DNA of 64,000 nucleotides, from contig CBDDBX010000029.1 of NCBI GenBank assembly GCA_965225955.1, positions 1 through 64,000 of the forward strand. Reading direction: 5' to 3'. Below are positions 54,636-62,432 of the stretch, one piece after another (the stretch's first letter is position 1; each line of letters opens with the position of its first letter). The DNA is from CBDDBX01 sp965225955 (GTDB lineage Bacteria; Acidobacteriota; Aminicenantia; UBA2199). Both the position numbers and the translations under genes were made by a program. The notes under the pieces were generated by a model that was given only the letters and a program-made list of their open reading frames with translations, had not been told where the DNA came from and searched no databases.

Positions 54636-55766
54636 TTACATCAAAGAGAATATAACATTAATACTCTTATCTTTTAAGTAAAAAGCCCCTTTTCTTGTTT
54701 TTTTTCCATCAGTTCTTTTCACAACCAGTAAGCCTTCTTTCTGGAGAAACCTTAAAACATCATTTGTATGCCTTGCCAAAAATCCTTCCTTCAAACCAAA
54801 TTCGAATATATCATTATTCGTTCTATCTTTTTCTCTAATATAATTCTTTAGTTTGGATGGAAAATCACTTAAATCCAGTGGTTCAAACAGCGAAGATTGT
54901 CCGTTAATTTTATATCCCTGCCCTCTATCCTCATCAAATTTCCACTTTGTTTCCAACATTTTCTCATAACCTAAAATATGGCTTGAAAAGAAAAACAGAG
55001 CAAAAATATTACTCTTATCCCTTTCTATAGTAAACGTAGATGCAAATTTCCCAGGCATTAAAACCTTGAATTTTTCTTTTACCAATTCTACAAAATGCCT
55101 GTCACTAAGACATTTCTCAAACATTTCAATTGGCGCCAAAGCTTCAATAAAATGCTTTAATGCCCTTCCACCTTTGAAATCTTCATCTCCAATAGTTTTC
55201 TTTAGAAACCTGTACATATAAGTTATCGGTACAAAGAGAATAATTTCTGTCTTACCGTTTTTCATAAACTCCCATATGTGCTGTGGACATACATCCGAAT
55301 AGCCATAAGGATCAATAAATAGTAGTGCCCGTTCACTATTACTCATACGATTTAGTTTGTCTAGTACTCTAGGATATAAATCCATATAACTATAATCTCT
55401 ATATATGGTTTTCAGGTTCCTATGATTAAATATACCTTCACAGGCCTTTTGAACCCTCTCTATCCTCTTAACTCCTGGTTCAATTTCTGAAATTCCATTA
55501 TCATTCAGAATCAGTTCGATATGAGGGCAGGTTTTGCCATTCTGAAAAAAGTGTTTCTTTATTTCCTCAATGGCAACCACAGGACTACCTTTACCTCCAT
55601 TTTCATATACACCTTCACCGCACATCAGGTCAAGAAGGTTTATTCTATCTATATACTCTGAACGGGCCAGAATATTAAGGTATGTACCAAGATATTCCCT
55701 ATACAGCTCTACCTTACTTTTTGAATGCTCCATTAAAATAATCTTGGATTCAGCAACTTTACTCAT
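54636..55766 (-). CDS. tcmP: TcmP, three-Cys-motif partner protein
   Basis: This 376-residue protein is typical of the family encoded beside three-Cys-motif proteins. It has HSKSKVELYREYLGTYLNIL, a Rossmann/methyltransferase-like first strand INLLDLMCGEGVYENGGKGS, a second motif LLFIDPYGY, and a C-terminal part ending in a winged-helix-like segment (DVLRFLQKEGLLVVKRT). The start ATG at 55766 follows GGAGAGAGTT; a reading from 55808 adds 14 hydrophobic residues and is less likely. Partner gene directly downstream. The pair's function is not established; the fold and the DPYG motif suggest a nucleic-acid or nucleotide-modifying enzyme. Confidence 0.85.
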   Translation of the reverse strand: MSKVAESKIILMEHSKSKVELYREYLGTYLNILARSEYIDRINLLDLMCGEGVYENGGKGSPVVAIEEIKKHFFQNGKTCPHIELILNDNGISEIEPGVKRIERVQKACEGIFNHRNLKTIYRDYSYMDLYPRVLDKLNRMSNSERALLFIDPYGYSDVCPQHIWEFMKNGKTEIILFVPITYMYRFLKKTIGDEDFKGGRALKHFIEALAPIEMFEKCLSDRHFVELVKEKFKVLMPGKFASTFTIERDKSNIFALFFFSSHILGYEKMLETKWKFDEDRGQGYKINGQSSLFEPLDLSDFPSKLKNYIREKDRTNNDIFEFGLKEGFLARHTNDVLRFLQKEGLLVVKRTDGKKTRKGAFYLKDKSINVIFSLM

Positions 55767-55948
55767 AACTCTCTCCAATTCTCTTTTTATAATAATTATA
55801 CAGAACAAAATTTTTGATTCAACACAAAAATAACATTTATTTTTTACAACAGCTTTCTTTGTTGAGAATTTGACGGGGTGGTTAGTACGATTTCAATCGC
55901 CTGTCAAAAAAGCACAACGTTTTTAGACCTGTAGGACTTTATTTCGTA

Positions 55949-56304
55949 GTACCCTGTTAAACGGGAGCATACTCCGTTATGGTAAGAACAATTTTATAAC
56001 TTGTTAAATAAAGATAACGCTAACGCGTCTCCCATCTTCGACATTATTCGGGTTCCACTTCGTTCCTCCCTTCATTCGAAGACCCCTACAAATCGCGTTT
56101 CTTTTCTTAAGCTTTCAATAGCCAATCAAAACAGCACAACGCCTTTCACCCAGCAGGAAGTGTGACTAAACTGGAAGAATCCCCTCATATTTTAAGTCTT
56201 CGTCAGAAGTGGCTTAAAAAGAGGAGGGGTGGCAGCAAACTGTGAGCTTCAGCGAATCAGTGTAGCTGACGGGGTGGTAATAAAAAGCCCACCACCATTT
56301 ACGA
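55949..56304. repeat. Long interspersed repeat, related to 1016-1347
   Basis: Same order and orientation as the left-edge copy: CCCTGTTAAACGGGAGC, then CGACATTATTCGGGTTCC, AGACCCCTACAAATCG and a REP-like block ending CGGGGTGGTAATAAAAAG and CCACCACCATTTACGA. It uses the longer REP module (GGCAGCAAACTGTGAGC). Fragments of similar sequence precede it from 55870. No gene is seen in 55767-56646 apart from the short peptide in the adjoining 159-bp repeat. Confidence 0.85.
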
Positions 56305-56457
56305 ATCAATACATAAGGGTTGCTAATTTGTTTTGGGATGGGTTATTGCGAAAATATGGATCGTAGTAAACCTACTCTTTCTAAGATTATTGTCAGTTTT
56401 ATCGAGTTAATCATGGAAGTCATGGACTTCATTGGCAGTATCTTTTAATAGTAGATC
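56299..56457. repeat. 159-bp direct repeat, copy 2
   Basis: Partner of 53708-53866. It abuts the end of the long interspersed repeat, so the two elements share the bases TTACGA. The sequence after GTAGATC differs from copy 1. Confidence 0.9.
56338..56448 (+). CDS. Putative 36-residue hydrophobic peptide (repeat copy 2)
   Basis: Encodes MGYCENMDRSKPTLSKIIVS followed by FIELIMEVMDFIGSIF, same length and stop as copy 1. Inside the reading frame three changes alter residues and one is silent; two more changes lie upstream of it. That pattern is too small to prove or reject selection on the peptide. No good ribosome site. Confidence 0.3.
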   Translation: MGYCENMDRSKPTLSKIIVSFIELIMEVMDFIGSIF

Positions 56458-56646
56458 AGTTTCTACAGACTTCAATAATAAACATATTTATCAGAAAAAT
56501 TTCACATTCAGCATTATAAATTGTCCAGTACAAATACAAGAGAATCAATATGCAGAAAAGTTTTTCATAAAACGGAGCAAGAGCTTGTAGAAATCACTTT
56601 TTTTTCATGCTATCATAAAAGATAATATTCAAAGAGGAGGAAAGCT

Positions 56647-56826
56647 ATGCTATATAATAGCTTAAGCCCGTTAGTTTCTAAAGAAGCCAAAAAAATTCTT
56701 AATAACCCAAAAGAAGCAAAACGTGCTATGGATATTACCAGAAAATATTCATCCAAACCCTCTTTTTCTTCCTCACCTACAAAAGATTGTAAACCTTCAT
56801 CTGCAAAAACAAATAAAGTATTCTAA
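56647..56826 (+). CDS. Small hypothetical protein (59 residues)
   Basis: An AGAGGAGG ribosome site lies six bases before the ATG. The peptide is basic and Ser/Lys-rich (LVSKEAKKILNNPKEAKRAM, then a Ser-rich tail with one Cys), without signal peptide or membrane segment. It resembles no family I know. The strong ribosome site is the main reason to call it. Confidence 0.5.
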   Translation: MLYNSLSPLVSKEAKKILNNPKEAKRAMDITRKYSSKPSFSSSPTKDCKPSSAKTNKVF

Positions 56827-56927
56827 AAGGCTTAATTCCATAATTACGATTATTCTGATAATCTCTTTAGTTTACTTTGTATTCTTTCAATGATATTTCA
56901 CAATTCTGTTCTGTTTTTAATAACTCC

Positions 56928-56944
56928 AGACGCAATGAGCGTCT
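56928..56944. terminator. Hairpin, possible terminator or repeat remnant
   Basis: AGACGC-AATGA-GCGTCT forms a perfect 6-bp stem followed by CTTCCAAAGTTTTTC. The same arrangement (AGACGCAAT...CCAAAGTTTT) is found at 1360-1390. It lies about 100 bases after the 59-residue gene and could end its transcript. Confidence 0.4.
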
Positions 56945-57065
56945 CTTCCAAAGTTTTTCTTTAAAAGCTATATGCACCAACTTTTTTAAGGTTGTGTTAA
57001 GGTTTCGGGGATTGGTTTGTAATTTCTGATTTCCCGCTACACTATTGTTCTGAGGTTTAAAAAAG

Positions 57066-57194
57066 ATGGACAATTTTGTAGTAAGTTTATTAGTAGGTCT
57101 GGCTGCTGTTGGTATTCTCTACTATTCAATGAACAGGCTCACAAAAAGACAGAAAGATACCCATCCTGATACAGAAGAAACTGATACTCAGTAG
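57066..57194 (+). CDS. Small single-helix membrane protein (42 residues)
   Basis: MDNFVVSLLVGLAAVGILYY forms one membrane helix. A basic stretch (NRLTKRQK) and an acidic, Thr-rich tail ending in TDTQ follow. GAGG lies ten bases upstream of the ATG. The positive-inside rule puts the tail in the cytosol. Family unknown. Confidence 0.5.
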   Translation: MDNFVVSLLVGLAAVGILYYSMNRLTKRQKDTHPDTEETDTQ

Positions 57195-57327
57195 AGTCAA
57201 TACCATTTAGCTGCATTGCTCCGGATATAACGGGTATCTTTGCGTTTAATACCTTCTGGTATCTGATATTTCAGTTATTCTTGATTTTATCTTCTGAAGG
57301 AGTATTATTAATATATCCGGAGGTATT

Positions 57328-57615
57328 ATGGATAACAGAAACAAATATGAATATCTAAGACACATTTTCAGAAAAATCGATTTTGATCCAGATCAGAAAG
57401 TTACTGTCAGTTCACTTTATTCACCAAACAGTAATGTTTCAGCAAAACAGAAGAAAATAGTAACCCGTCTGATTGACAATGGCTATCTTGCTGAAGAGAA
57501 CAACTCAGAGAAGTGCTGCCTTACTGCAAAGGGAGAAGAGATCAGAAAATCAGTGATCAATCATAGCATCCCTATGGTATGGGAACAGGCTATGCCGGAT
57601 ATTTTCAAACTATAA
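57328..57615 (+). CDS. Small winged-helix-like protein of unknown function
   Basis: A perfect GGAGG lies four bases before the ATG. The 95 residues contain a helix-turn-helix-like order (VSAKQKKIVTRLIDNGYLAEE) and a wing-like strand pair (KCCLTAKGEEIRKSV), as in small MarR- or wHTH-type proteins. The first third (RHIFRKIDFDPDQKVTVSSLY) fits a helix plus first strand. No DNA target can be proposed. It stands alone. Confidence 0.65.
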   Translation: MDNRNKYEYLRHIFRKIDFDPDQKVTVSSLYSPNSNVSAKQKKIVTRLIDNGYLAEENNSEKCCLTAKGEEIRKSVINHSIPMVWEQAMPDIFKL

Positions 57616-57810
57616 ATCAATAACTATTTAATCTACAGAGAGTCTTTAAGAACCTGAATGGAGTAGTCATCAGAACTAACTCCAGGAGCCTTTCTTATAT
57701 ATTTCTCTTTATACTTACCAGCATATCTTATTACTATTGAATTATCTTCTTTTTTTATAAATAAAAGAGGTAAAAGGAAGATAAATTCCAGCACTCCTAC
57801 CTTTAGATAA

Positions 57811-58266
57811 CTACCTGTGTTGCCAGCAGTATCCCGAAGAGTGAGTTGTTTTTCTCCTGCACCGTCGTCCTTTTTTTGTAATACCTGAGCACTGTACAGA
57901 AGTATATGAAACAGGTTTAACATACTTCTTTTTTTTATCCAGTCTGTAACTCTTCCCATAACATTTAGAGCATGGTGAATAGTTAAGCCTGACTGCTTTC
58001 GCTTTTTTAATGGCAATACAGCTTTTTCTTAAATACTGACATCCTACCTTATGAAACTTCTTACCTGTTCTGGTTACATATACAGTCTCAACTACTGTTT
58101 TCTGCTTTTTCCTGATATTAGAAGAACTTTTAGCAACAAGATTATCTGAGTAAGTTCCTCCCAGAAAAAATATCAGAAACGAACTGATGAAAAATAATTT
58201 AAATAAGCTCTCTTTTCTTAAAAATGAGTACAACTCTTCTCTTTTGGAATGCGCCCTTTTTAACAC
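57811..58266 (-). CDS. Exported or membrane-anchored protein with two small Cys/His-rich domains
   Basis: The GTG start at 58266 has GGAGG eight bases upstream. Of 151 residues, a hydrophobic helix (LFKLFFISSFLIFFLGG) comes first. The segment VYVTRTGKKFHKVGCQYLRK...YSPCSKCYG follows, like the C-terminal Cys-rich piece of some secreted nucleases. The ending VQCSGITKKGRRCRRKT...YCWQHR has a Cys-Cys-Cys-His pattern that looks zinc-binding. An overlapping frame (57633-58016) lacks such features and is not used. Function unknown; nucleic-acid binding is plausible given the basic charge. Confidence 0.72.
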   Translation of the reverse strand: MLKRAHSKREELYSFLRKESLFKLFFISSFLIFFLGGTYSDNLVAKSSSNIRKKQKTVVETVYVTRTGKKFHKVGCQYLRKSCIAIKKAKAVRLNYSPCSKCYGKSYRLDKKKKYVKPVSYTSVQCSGITKKGRRCRRKTTHSSGYCWQHR

Positions 58267-58411
58267 TTCTCTCTCCTCCCGGTTTATTTGTCTTATACTC
58301 TCAATAATATTAAGAATAAGCTGTAAAAATCAACTCTTTAATTTCATAATAGTTCACAATAACTGTAATCCATCGTCTTTCTGAAAAAGCTTTCATATAG
58401 TGGAGGAAATT

Positions 58412-59083
58412 ATGAGTATAACAGTTGCATCATTTAATATTGAAAAGAATGGAAAATCATCAGAGCTTGAAAAGCAAAGTAAGGTAAGTTATTTCATCGA
58501 TACATGTGTTAAAAATGAATTTACAGTGATATTTCTCTGTGAAGTACACTCTGCCCAGACAGGAAATTACAGCACTTTTCTGAGTCAGGCATATGCAGAC
58601 TATAATGTATATGAATCTGAAGGGGGATACAGTAATGGCTATATCTGTATGGTAAGAACAGATTCAGGTCTCAAATACTATTACGACACCCTGAAGTATA
58701 TGAATCGCAAAATAGTTCTTCTCGCCGGTGATGGTGGTTTTCTGACTCTTGCACACTTTAAATCAGGGCAAACCGGATTAACAAAGGATCAGCTACAGAC
58801 TGCTTCGGCATCTCTTGAAGAGATTGCAAAAGGCAAATGGGCAATTACAGGAGATATGAACTGGGATTTCAGAAATCAGGCTGCTCTTACATTGCCAGGT
58901 GGCACTCAGGGGGTTACCTGCTGGGGAGACGATGTGCCAACCCAGATAAAAGATGGAATTCTTGACTGGTGTCTGGCAGGTAAAGCAACACTTGTGGAAC
59001 AGTATAAAAACGAACTCTTCAGTGAACTGCTTGATATGAGTGGCCCTGACCACAGACCTGTATCTTTTAAGATTACCTATTAG
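58412..59083 (+). CDS. Endonuclease/exonuclease/phosphatase-fold protein
   Basis: This 223-residue protein has the core EEP motifs: ASFNIEKNG (metal-site Asn), FLCEVHS (catalytic Glu), ITGDMNWD (Asp/Asn) and the final GPDHRPVSF (Asp-His). It is at the short end of the family and lacks a signal peptide, so it is probably cytosolic. GGAGG lies five bases before the ATG at 58412; a GTG 12 bases earlier would sit on the ribosome site. Substrate (DNA, RNA or phosphoester) cannot be decided. Confidence 0.88.
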   Translation: MSITVASFNIEKNGKSSELEKQSKVSYFIDTCVKNEFTVIFLCEVHSAQTGNYSTFLSQAYADYNVYESEGGYSNGYICMVRTDSGLKYYYDTLKYMNRKIVLLAGDGGFLTLAHFKSGQTGLTKDQLQTASASLEEIAKGKWAITGDMNWDFRNQAALTLPGGTQGVTCWGDDVPTQIKDGILDWCLAGKATLVEQYKNELFSELLDMSGPDHRPVSFKITY

Positions 59084-59099
59084 CATAAACCTGGAAAGT

Positions 59100-59128
59100 G
59101 TTCAGAGACGGGATAAGTGTCTCTGAAC
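59100..59128 (+). terminator. Hairpin after the EEP gene
   Basis: GTTCAGAGAC (59100-59109) pairs perfectly with GTCTCTGAAC (59119-59128) around a nine-base loop, 17 bases after the stop. No T run follows, so it may act with Rho or only protect the 3' end. Confidence 0.5.
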
Positions 59129-59204
59129 CAACATATCAGGCTGTTGTGTATTATTCTGTGTTCCTGTATCATTAATAAGAACAAAACAAAAGAGGTTGTA
59201 ATTT

Positions 59205-59309
59205 ATGGAAGATTTTTTAATTGGGTTTTTTGTAGCTATTGGATCTGTTTTTCTGGTTTCCCTTACAGTGAATATCTTTAAGAAGAAGAGAAAAAGAGAT
59301 CAATTCTGA
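59205..59309 (+). CDS. Small single-helix membrane protein (34 residues)
   Basis: AGAGG lies nine bases before the ATG. MEDFLIGFFVAIGSVFLVSL forms a membrane helix, followed by a strongly basic end (KKKRKRDQF). It resembles the many tiny membrane proteins of bacteria; no family is recognised. Confidence 0.45.
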   Translation: MEDFLIGFFVAIGSVFLVSLTVNIFKKKRKRDQF

Positions 59310-59439
59310 AATTTGAGAAATCACATTAACACTGATATTATAAACTGCTGCTTTACAGGGCATTTATACTAATTTTTACTTCATTAAAGATGAAAATTAT
59401 TGTGTCGTCAACAGATAGGAATAATTACATTATATTCCT

Positions 59440-59670
59440 ATGGTTCACACAATAGATATGTTCTGTAAATCTGTGCGCAGAAGCGTTCATCTTTCAGAAA
59501 TAAATGCTGCAATCTGCAGAAACGGAGAGATCTGTCTTGACCTCAGAGGAATGACAGAGGACCTCTGTATTCAGGATGAGGAGTTCCTCAGAGCTATCGT
59601 TCATTTTAACGACAAACGCATAGAGATGGATTTTCACGAGTTTTCAGATTTCATTGAAAAAAACCAGTAA
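59440..59670 (+). CDS. Small acidic hypothetical protein
   Basis: 76 residues, acidic, with two Cys in CRNGEICLDLRG and one in DLCIQDEEF. There is no membrane segment or known motif. The ribosome site is poor, so start and reality are both uncertain; an in-frame ATG at 59458 is an alternative start. Confidence 0.45.
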   Translation: MVHTIDMFCKSVRRSVHLSEINAAICRNGEICLDLRGMTEDLCIQDEEFLRAIVHFNDKRIEMDFHEFSDFIEKNQ

Positions 59671-59687
59671 ACAGCCTGTATTTTTAA

Positions 59688-60149
59688 CTACTCAACTCTT
59701 TTCAGATTGTATATCACTTTCAGAGTTTTCCCCTTCTCTGCACCGGTAAGGATTATTACAAGGTTTTTACAACTCTTAAGATAATAGACTATCCTTGAAG
59801 GAAAATCATTCTGGAGATTCTCAAAAACAGCTCTTCTATTATCAACACCTGTTAAAGTAAACACTGACAGCTTTTTACCATTAACAAATGGAGTCATCCT
59901 GATTTTCCCATCTATTTTTCTGAACTCTTCAAATTCAGCAAAAACCAGACTGCCATCTTTTCTGATCTCTTTACTGATACTCAGAATTCTTCCACCTTCA
60001 TAACCTGAATAGATAGCTTCAAAACTATTCTTCCCTACAACTCCTTTCCAGTGTCCTTCAAGCCAGTTGAGTTTTTCTATATTCCCGGCATATATTTCAT
60101 AACACATAGAAGCTGACAGTAGTACCAGAACCAGTAGTAGCTTTTTCAT
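59688..60149 (-). CDS. DUF6265-like exported protein
   Basis: The 153-residue protein has a signal peptide (KKLLLVLVLLSASMCYEIYA). The mature part starts KLNWLEGHWKG and continues EAIYSGYEGGRILSISK, EFEEFRKIDG and AVFENLQNDFPSRIVYYLK, the signature order of DUF6265 beta-barrel proteins (W-L-x-G-x-W; F-E-N-x-x-x-D-F-P). AGGAG lies six bases before the ATG. Likely periplasmic; the ligand or role is unknown. Confidence 0.8.
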   Translation of the reverse strand: MKKLLLVLVLLSASMCYEIYAGNIEKLNWLEGHWKGVVGKNSFEAIYSGYEGGRILSISKEIRKDGSLVFAEFEEFRKIDGKIRMTPFVNGKKLSVFTLTGVDNRRAVFENLQNDFPSRIVYYLKSCKNLVIILTGAEKGKTLKVIYNLKRVE

Positions 60150-60288
60150 AATATTCTCCTGAATAATTATACCGGATCAGTAGATTATCTGCTTATGAAA
60201 TAGTAAAATTTTCTTAACTGATTCCGGAGGTTCCATGAAAACTATAGCTGTAGTATCAATCCCAGATTTATGAAAAGTAAAGGAAACT

Positions 60289-60714
60289 TTACTTAAAAAA
60301 ATCTTCTTTAATAGTTTCAAGAAATGCAGGAAAGCTACTTAGTAGTGTTAAAAGAACTCCTGCCAGACTTATGAAATATCCCGTATATATACTCATGCCT
60401 CTGATTTCATCCATTACTGAAGCAGGAGCAGAACGACTAATTACAGAGAAATAGATAATAATCATCCATATAAGAGCTCCGGCACCAGCGAGTCCATTAA
60501 TCGCAACCAGTCTTCTGTTGGAAGAATCTTTGGAAGTAAAAAATGTGGCAAGGAGAAAACCTATTCCCAGAAACAGGTTGATCCCGACTTCCTCCTTTAT
60601 CAGTGCTACTTCTTCAGTGATCCACGGAAAGAAGAGACCAGCTCCAATAAGTACTGCGCCTGACAGTCTTCCTATATTTTTCCAGTCTCTCTTTTTCTCT
60701 TCTGAAATATTCAT
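60289..60714 (-). CDS. Small four-helix membrane protein
   Basis: 141 residues with four hydrophobic segments: LSGAVLIGAGLFFPWI, INLFLGIGFLLATFFT, LAGAGALIWMIIIYFSVI and YFISLAGVLLTLLSSFPAFL. AGAGG upstream of the ATG. No family motif is recognised; such proteins are often annotated only as hypothetical membrane proteins. Confidence 0.75.
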   Translation of the reverse strand: MNISEEKKRDWKNIGRLSGAVLIGAGLFFPWITEEVALIKEEVGINLFLGIGFLLATFFTSKDSSNRRLVAINGLAGAGALIWMIIIYFSVISRSAPASVMDEIRGMSIYTGYFISLAGVLLTLLSSFPAFLETIKEDFFK

Positions 60715-60794
60715 AGAAGCACCTCTGTTCTTTTAGTATAATATTACATACTCAAATTTAATTTGCAAAAAGAGGTGTCTCTTTAGGTTTCACC

Positions 60795-61325
60795 TTAATA
60801 ATTGATGCTTTTACAGAAGCCATATACCTCAAGATTACCCTGCATAAAATCTATCTCCTTAAACCTTGTGAACCCTATTCGTTCATACATTCCCCAGGCT
60901 ACCTGCATTGACTGGGTCGTATGCAGAACGACCTGACTCACTCCCAGTTTTACAGATCTTCTTATACACTCCTCTGTAAGAGATTTACCTACTCCTAGTC
61001 CTCTGGCTTCAGGTTTAACAGCCAGTAACCGTATTCCACTGCTATCTTTGACCTCTGAAGCTGTTCCGCCGGATCCGTAAGACCTCATATCTTTATAGAA
61101 TGCCACACTACCAAGTACTTCTCCTTCAGAAGTTACAGCAACCAGTACTTCAATACTGTCTTTATCAACTCTACTCTTTACATCTCTTAACATTGAGTAG
61201 TATTCCGGCTGCTCTTCAACTGACGGCATACCCGGGAGAACCTGATATACTTCCACCGCCATATCTCCTGTTTCCCTGTACTCTTCAGGCCTTACTTCCC
61301 TTATTTCATAATTTCCTGCTCTCAT
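60795..61325 (-). CDS. GNAT-family N-acetyltransferase
   Basis: Of 176 residues, the acetyl-CoA-binding motif is RLLAVKPEARGLGVGKSL (R-G-x-G-x-G). The C-terminal VAWGMYERIGFTRFKE is the GNAT beta6-beta7 region. A perfect AGGAGG ribosome site precedes the ATG. The 80-base upstream gap contains a perfect CRP-type palindrome (61382-61397), and the regulator gene lies immediately beyond, so control by that regulator is likely. Acceptor substrate unknown. Confidence 0.88.
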   Translation of the reverse strand: MRAGNYEIREVRPEEYRETGDMAVEVYQVLPGMPSVEEQPEYYSMLRDVKSRVDKDSIEVLVAVTSEGEVLGSVAFYKDMRSYGSGGTASEVKDSSGIRLLAVKPEARGLGVGKSLTEECIRRSVKLGVSQVVLHTTQSMQVAWGMYERIGFTRFKEIDFMQGNLEVYGFCKSINY

Positions 61326-61381
61326 TATCTCCTCCTTTATACGTGTATAGAGAAGTTTTATCAGTAAAAGAGAGGAGTGTC

Positions 61382-61397
61382 TGTGACTCAGGTCACA
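61382..61397. promoter_or_regulatory. Perfect CRP-type binding site
   Basis: TGTGACTCAGGTCACA fits TGTGA-N6-TCACA exactly. It lies 57 bases upstream of the GNAT start codon and just after the stop of the CRP/FNR-family gene. The neighbouring regulator has the CRP-like recognition residues Arg-Glu-x-x-x-Arg. Confidence 0.7.
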
Positions 61398-61406
61398 CTG
61401 GGAAAT

Positions 61407-62069
61407 TTATCCTGAAATAAGTTGCTGAAGCTCTTCTTCTTTGAGAACCTCAATTATCCCACGCTTCAGGATGATATAACCTGAATCTGCGAAACTGTTA
61501 AGTAACCGGGTAATAATTTCCCTTACAGTTCCCAGTTCATCTGCAAGATCCTGGTGAGAAACTTTAAGTACTTTATCATGTTTAAGAAGATATGCTGCAA
61601 GCCGGTTATCAAGTTTATGAAAGGCAACCTCTTCAACAAGCTGCATTAGAGTTACAACCCGTTTTGAAAAGAGACTGAAAATATATTCTCTGAAACTCTT
61701 TACTTCCATAAGAAGATTAAATGTCCCTGGAGAAATCTGTATAAGAAGAACATCCTCTTTAACTTCTCCTGTTGCATTATAGGGTTCATTACCAAGAAGG
61801 CAGCCAGTAGTTACTACACAGGCATCCCCTGGAGTTACGCTATATAAAGAGAGTTCTCTTCCATTAAGTGATTGTTTGAAAACCCTCAGTTTTCCTTTGA
61901 GTATGAATGGAAAGCCTCCACATTTCTGGAGCTCCCTGAATATAAGCGTTCCGGCTTTAATAGTTACAGATTCAGCTTCATTAATAAGTCTTTGAAGAAG
62001 GTTCTTTTCAATGGTTTTTAAAACCGGATAGGTTACAATCAGAAGGTCTTTTTCTTTCTCATTCAGCAT
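61407..62069 (-). CDS. CRP/FNR-family transcription regulator
   Basis: This 220-residue protein has an N-terminal cyclic-nucleotide-binding-type beta-roll (IKAGTLIFRELQKCGGFPFILKGKLRVFKQ...GRELSLYSVTPGDAC) and a C-terminal winged helix (VSHQDLADELGTVREIITRLLNSF). The recognition helix has R-E-x-x-x-R, the residues by which E. coli CRP reads TGTGA. There are no N-terminal FNR iron-sulfur cysteines and no clear cAMP pocket signature, so the signal is unknown. A matching site lies directly downstream. Confidence 0.9.
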   Translation of the reverse strand: MLNEKEKDLLIVTYPVLKTIEKNLLQRLINEAESVTIKAGTLIFRELQKCGGFPFILKGKLRVFKQSLNGRELSLYSVTPGDACVVTTGCLLGNEPYNATGEVKEDVLLIQISPGTFNLLMEVKSFREYIFSLFSKRVVTLMQLVEEVAFHKLDNRLAAYLLKHDKVLKVSHQDLADELGTVREIITRLLNSFADSGYIILKRGIIEVLKEEELQQLISG

Positions 62070-62207
62070 AGAGAATAATTAGCACATAAAGAAGCCGGAA
62101 TCAAACTCTTATGAATGAAACTTCCGGCAATTCTCACTGGTAGTCTTCTGTTACCTGTTATAAGTTTTTGCCTTATAAAACATCAAAAAGTAAAATAAAC
62201 TTTACTT

Positions 62208-62432
62208 TTAATTGATACCGGATTCGATTATTACCTTATGCCCGCACTCAGGGCATTTAAGAGTTATATGTTCTGAAATATGCTCAAGAGCACCATCACT
62301 AAGCACTCCTCTCTGATCCTGTACAAGCATTACTTTTTTAGCTGTTGAAGATTTCAGACAGTAACCACAATAGTAGTTCCCCCCACTATCTCTATAGATA
62401 TTATTCTCAAACAGAAGTTTTACTAATTCCAA
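62208..62432 (-). CDS. Small zinc-ribbon protein
   Basis: 74 residues with two Cys pairs, YCGYCLK and LKCPECGHK, spaced about 35 residues apart: a rubredoxin/zinc-ribbon knuckle pair. No other domain. Probably binds zinc; function unknown. Confidence 0.65.
   Translation of the reverse strand: MELVKLLFENNIYRDSGGNYYCGYCLKSSTAKKVMLVQDQRGVLSDGALEHISEHITLKCPECGHKVIIESGIN

Noticed and set aside
1016..56304. Interspersed repeats as insertion sequences
   Set aside because: No transposase frame or terminal inverted repeats with target duplications could be seen in any copy.
592..56457. CRISPR array
   Set aside because: Repeats are long, few and irregularly placed without unique spacers of constant length, and no cas genes are present.
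56867..57073. 68-residue frame on the minus strand
   Set aside because: Crosses the hairpin at 56928-56944 and opposes a small gene with a better ribosome site; no family features.
57633..58016. 127-residue frame on the minus strand
   Set aside because: Overlaps, in another frame, the Cys/His-rich protein that has a start with a good ribosome site and recognisable motifs; the extra frame has none.
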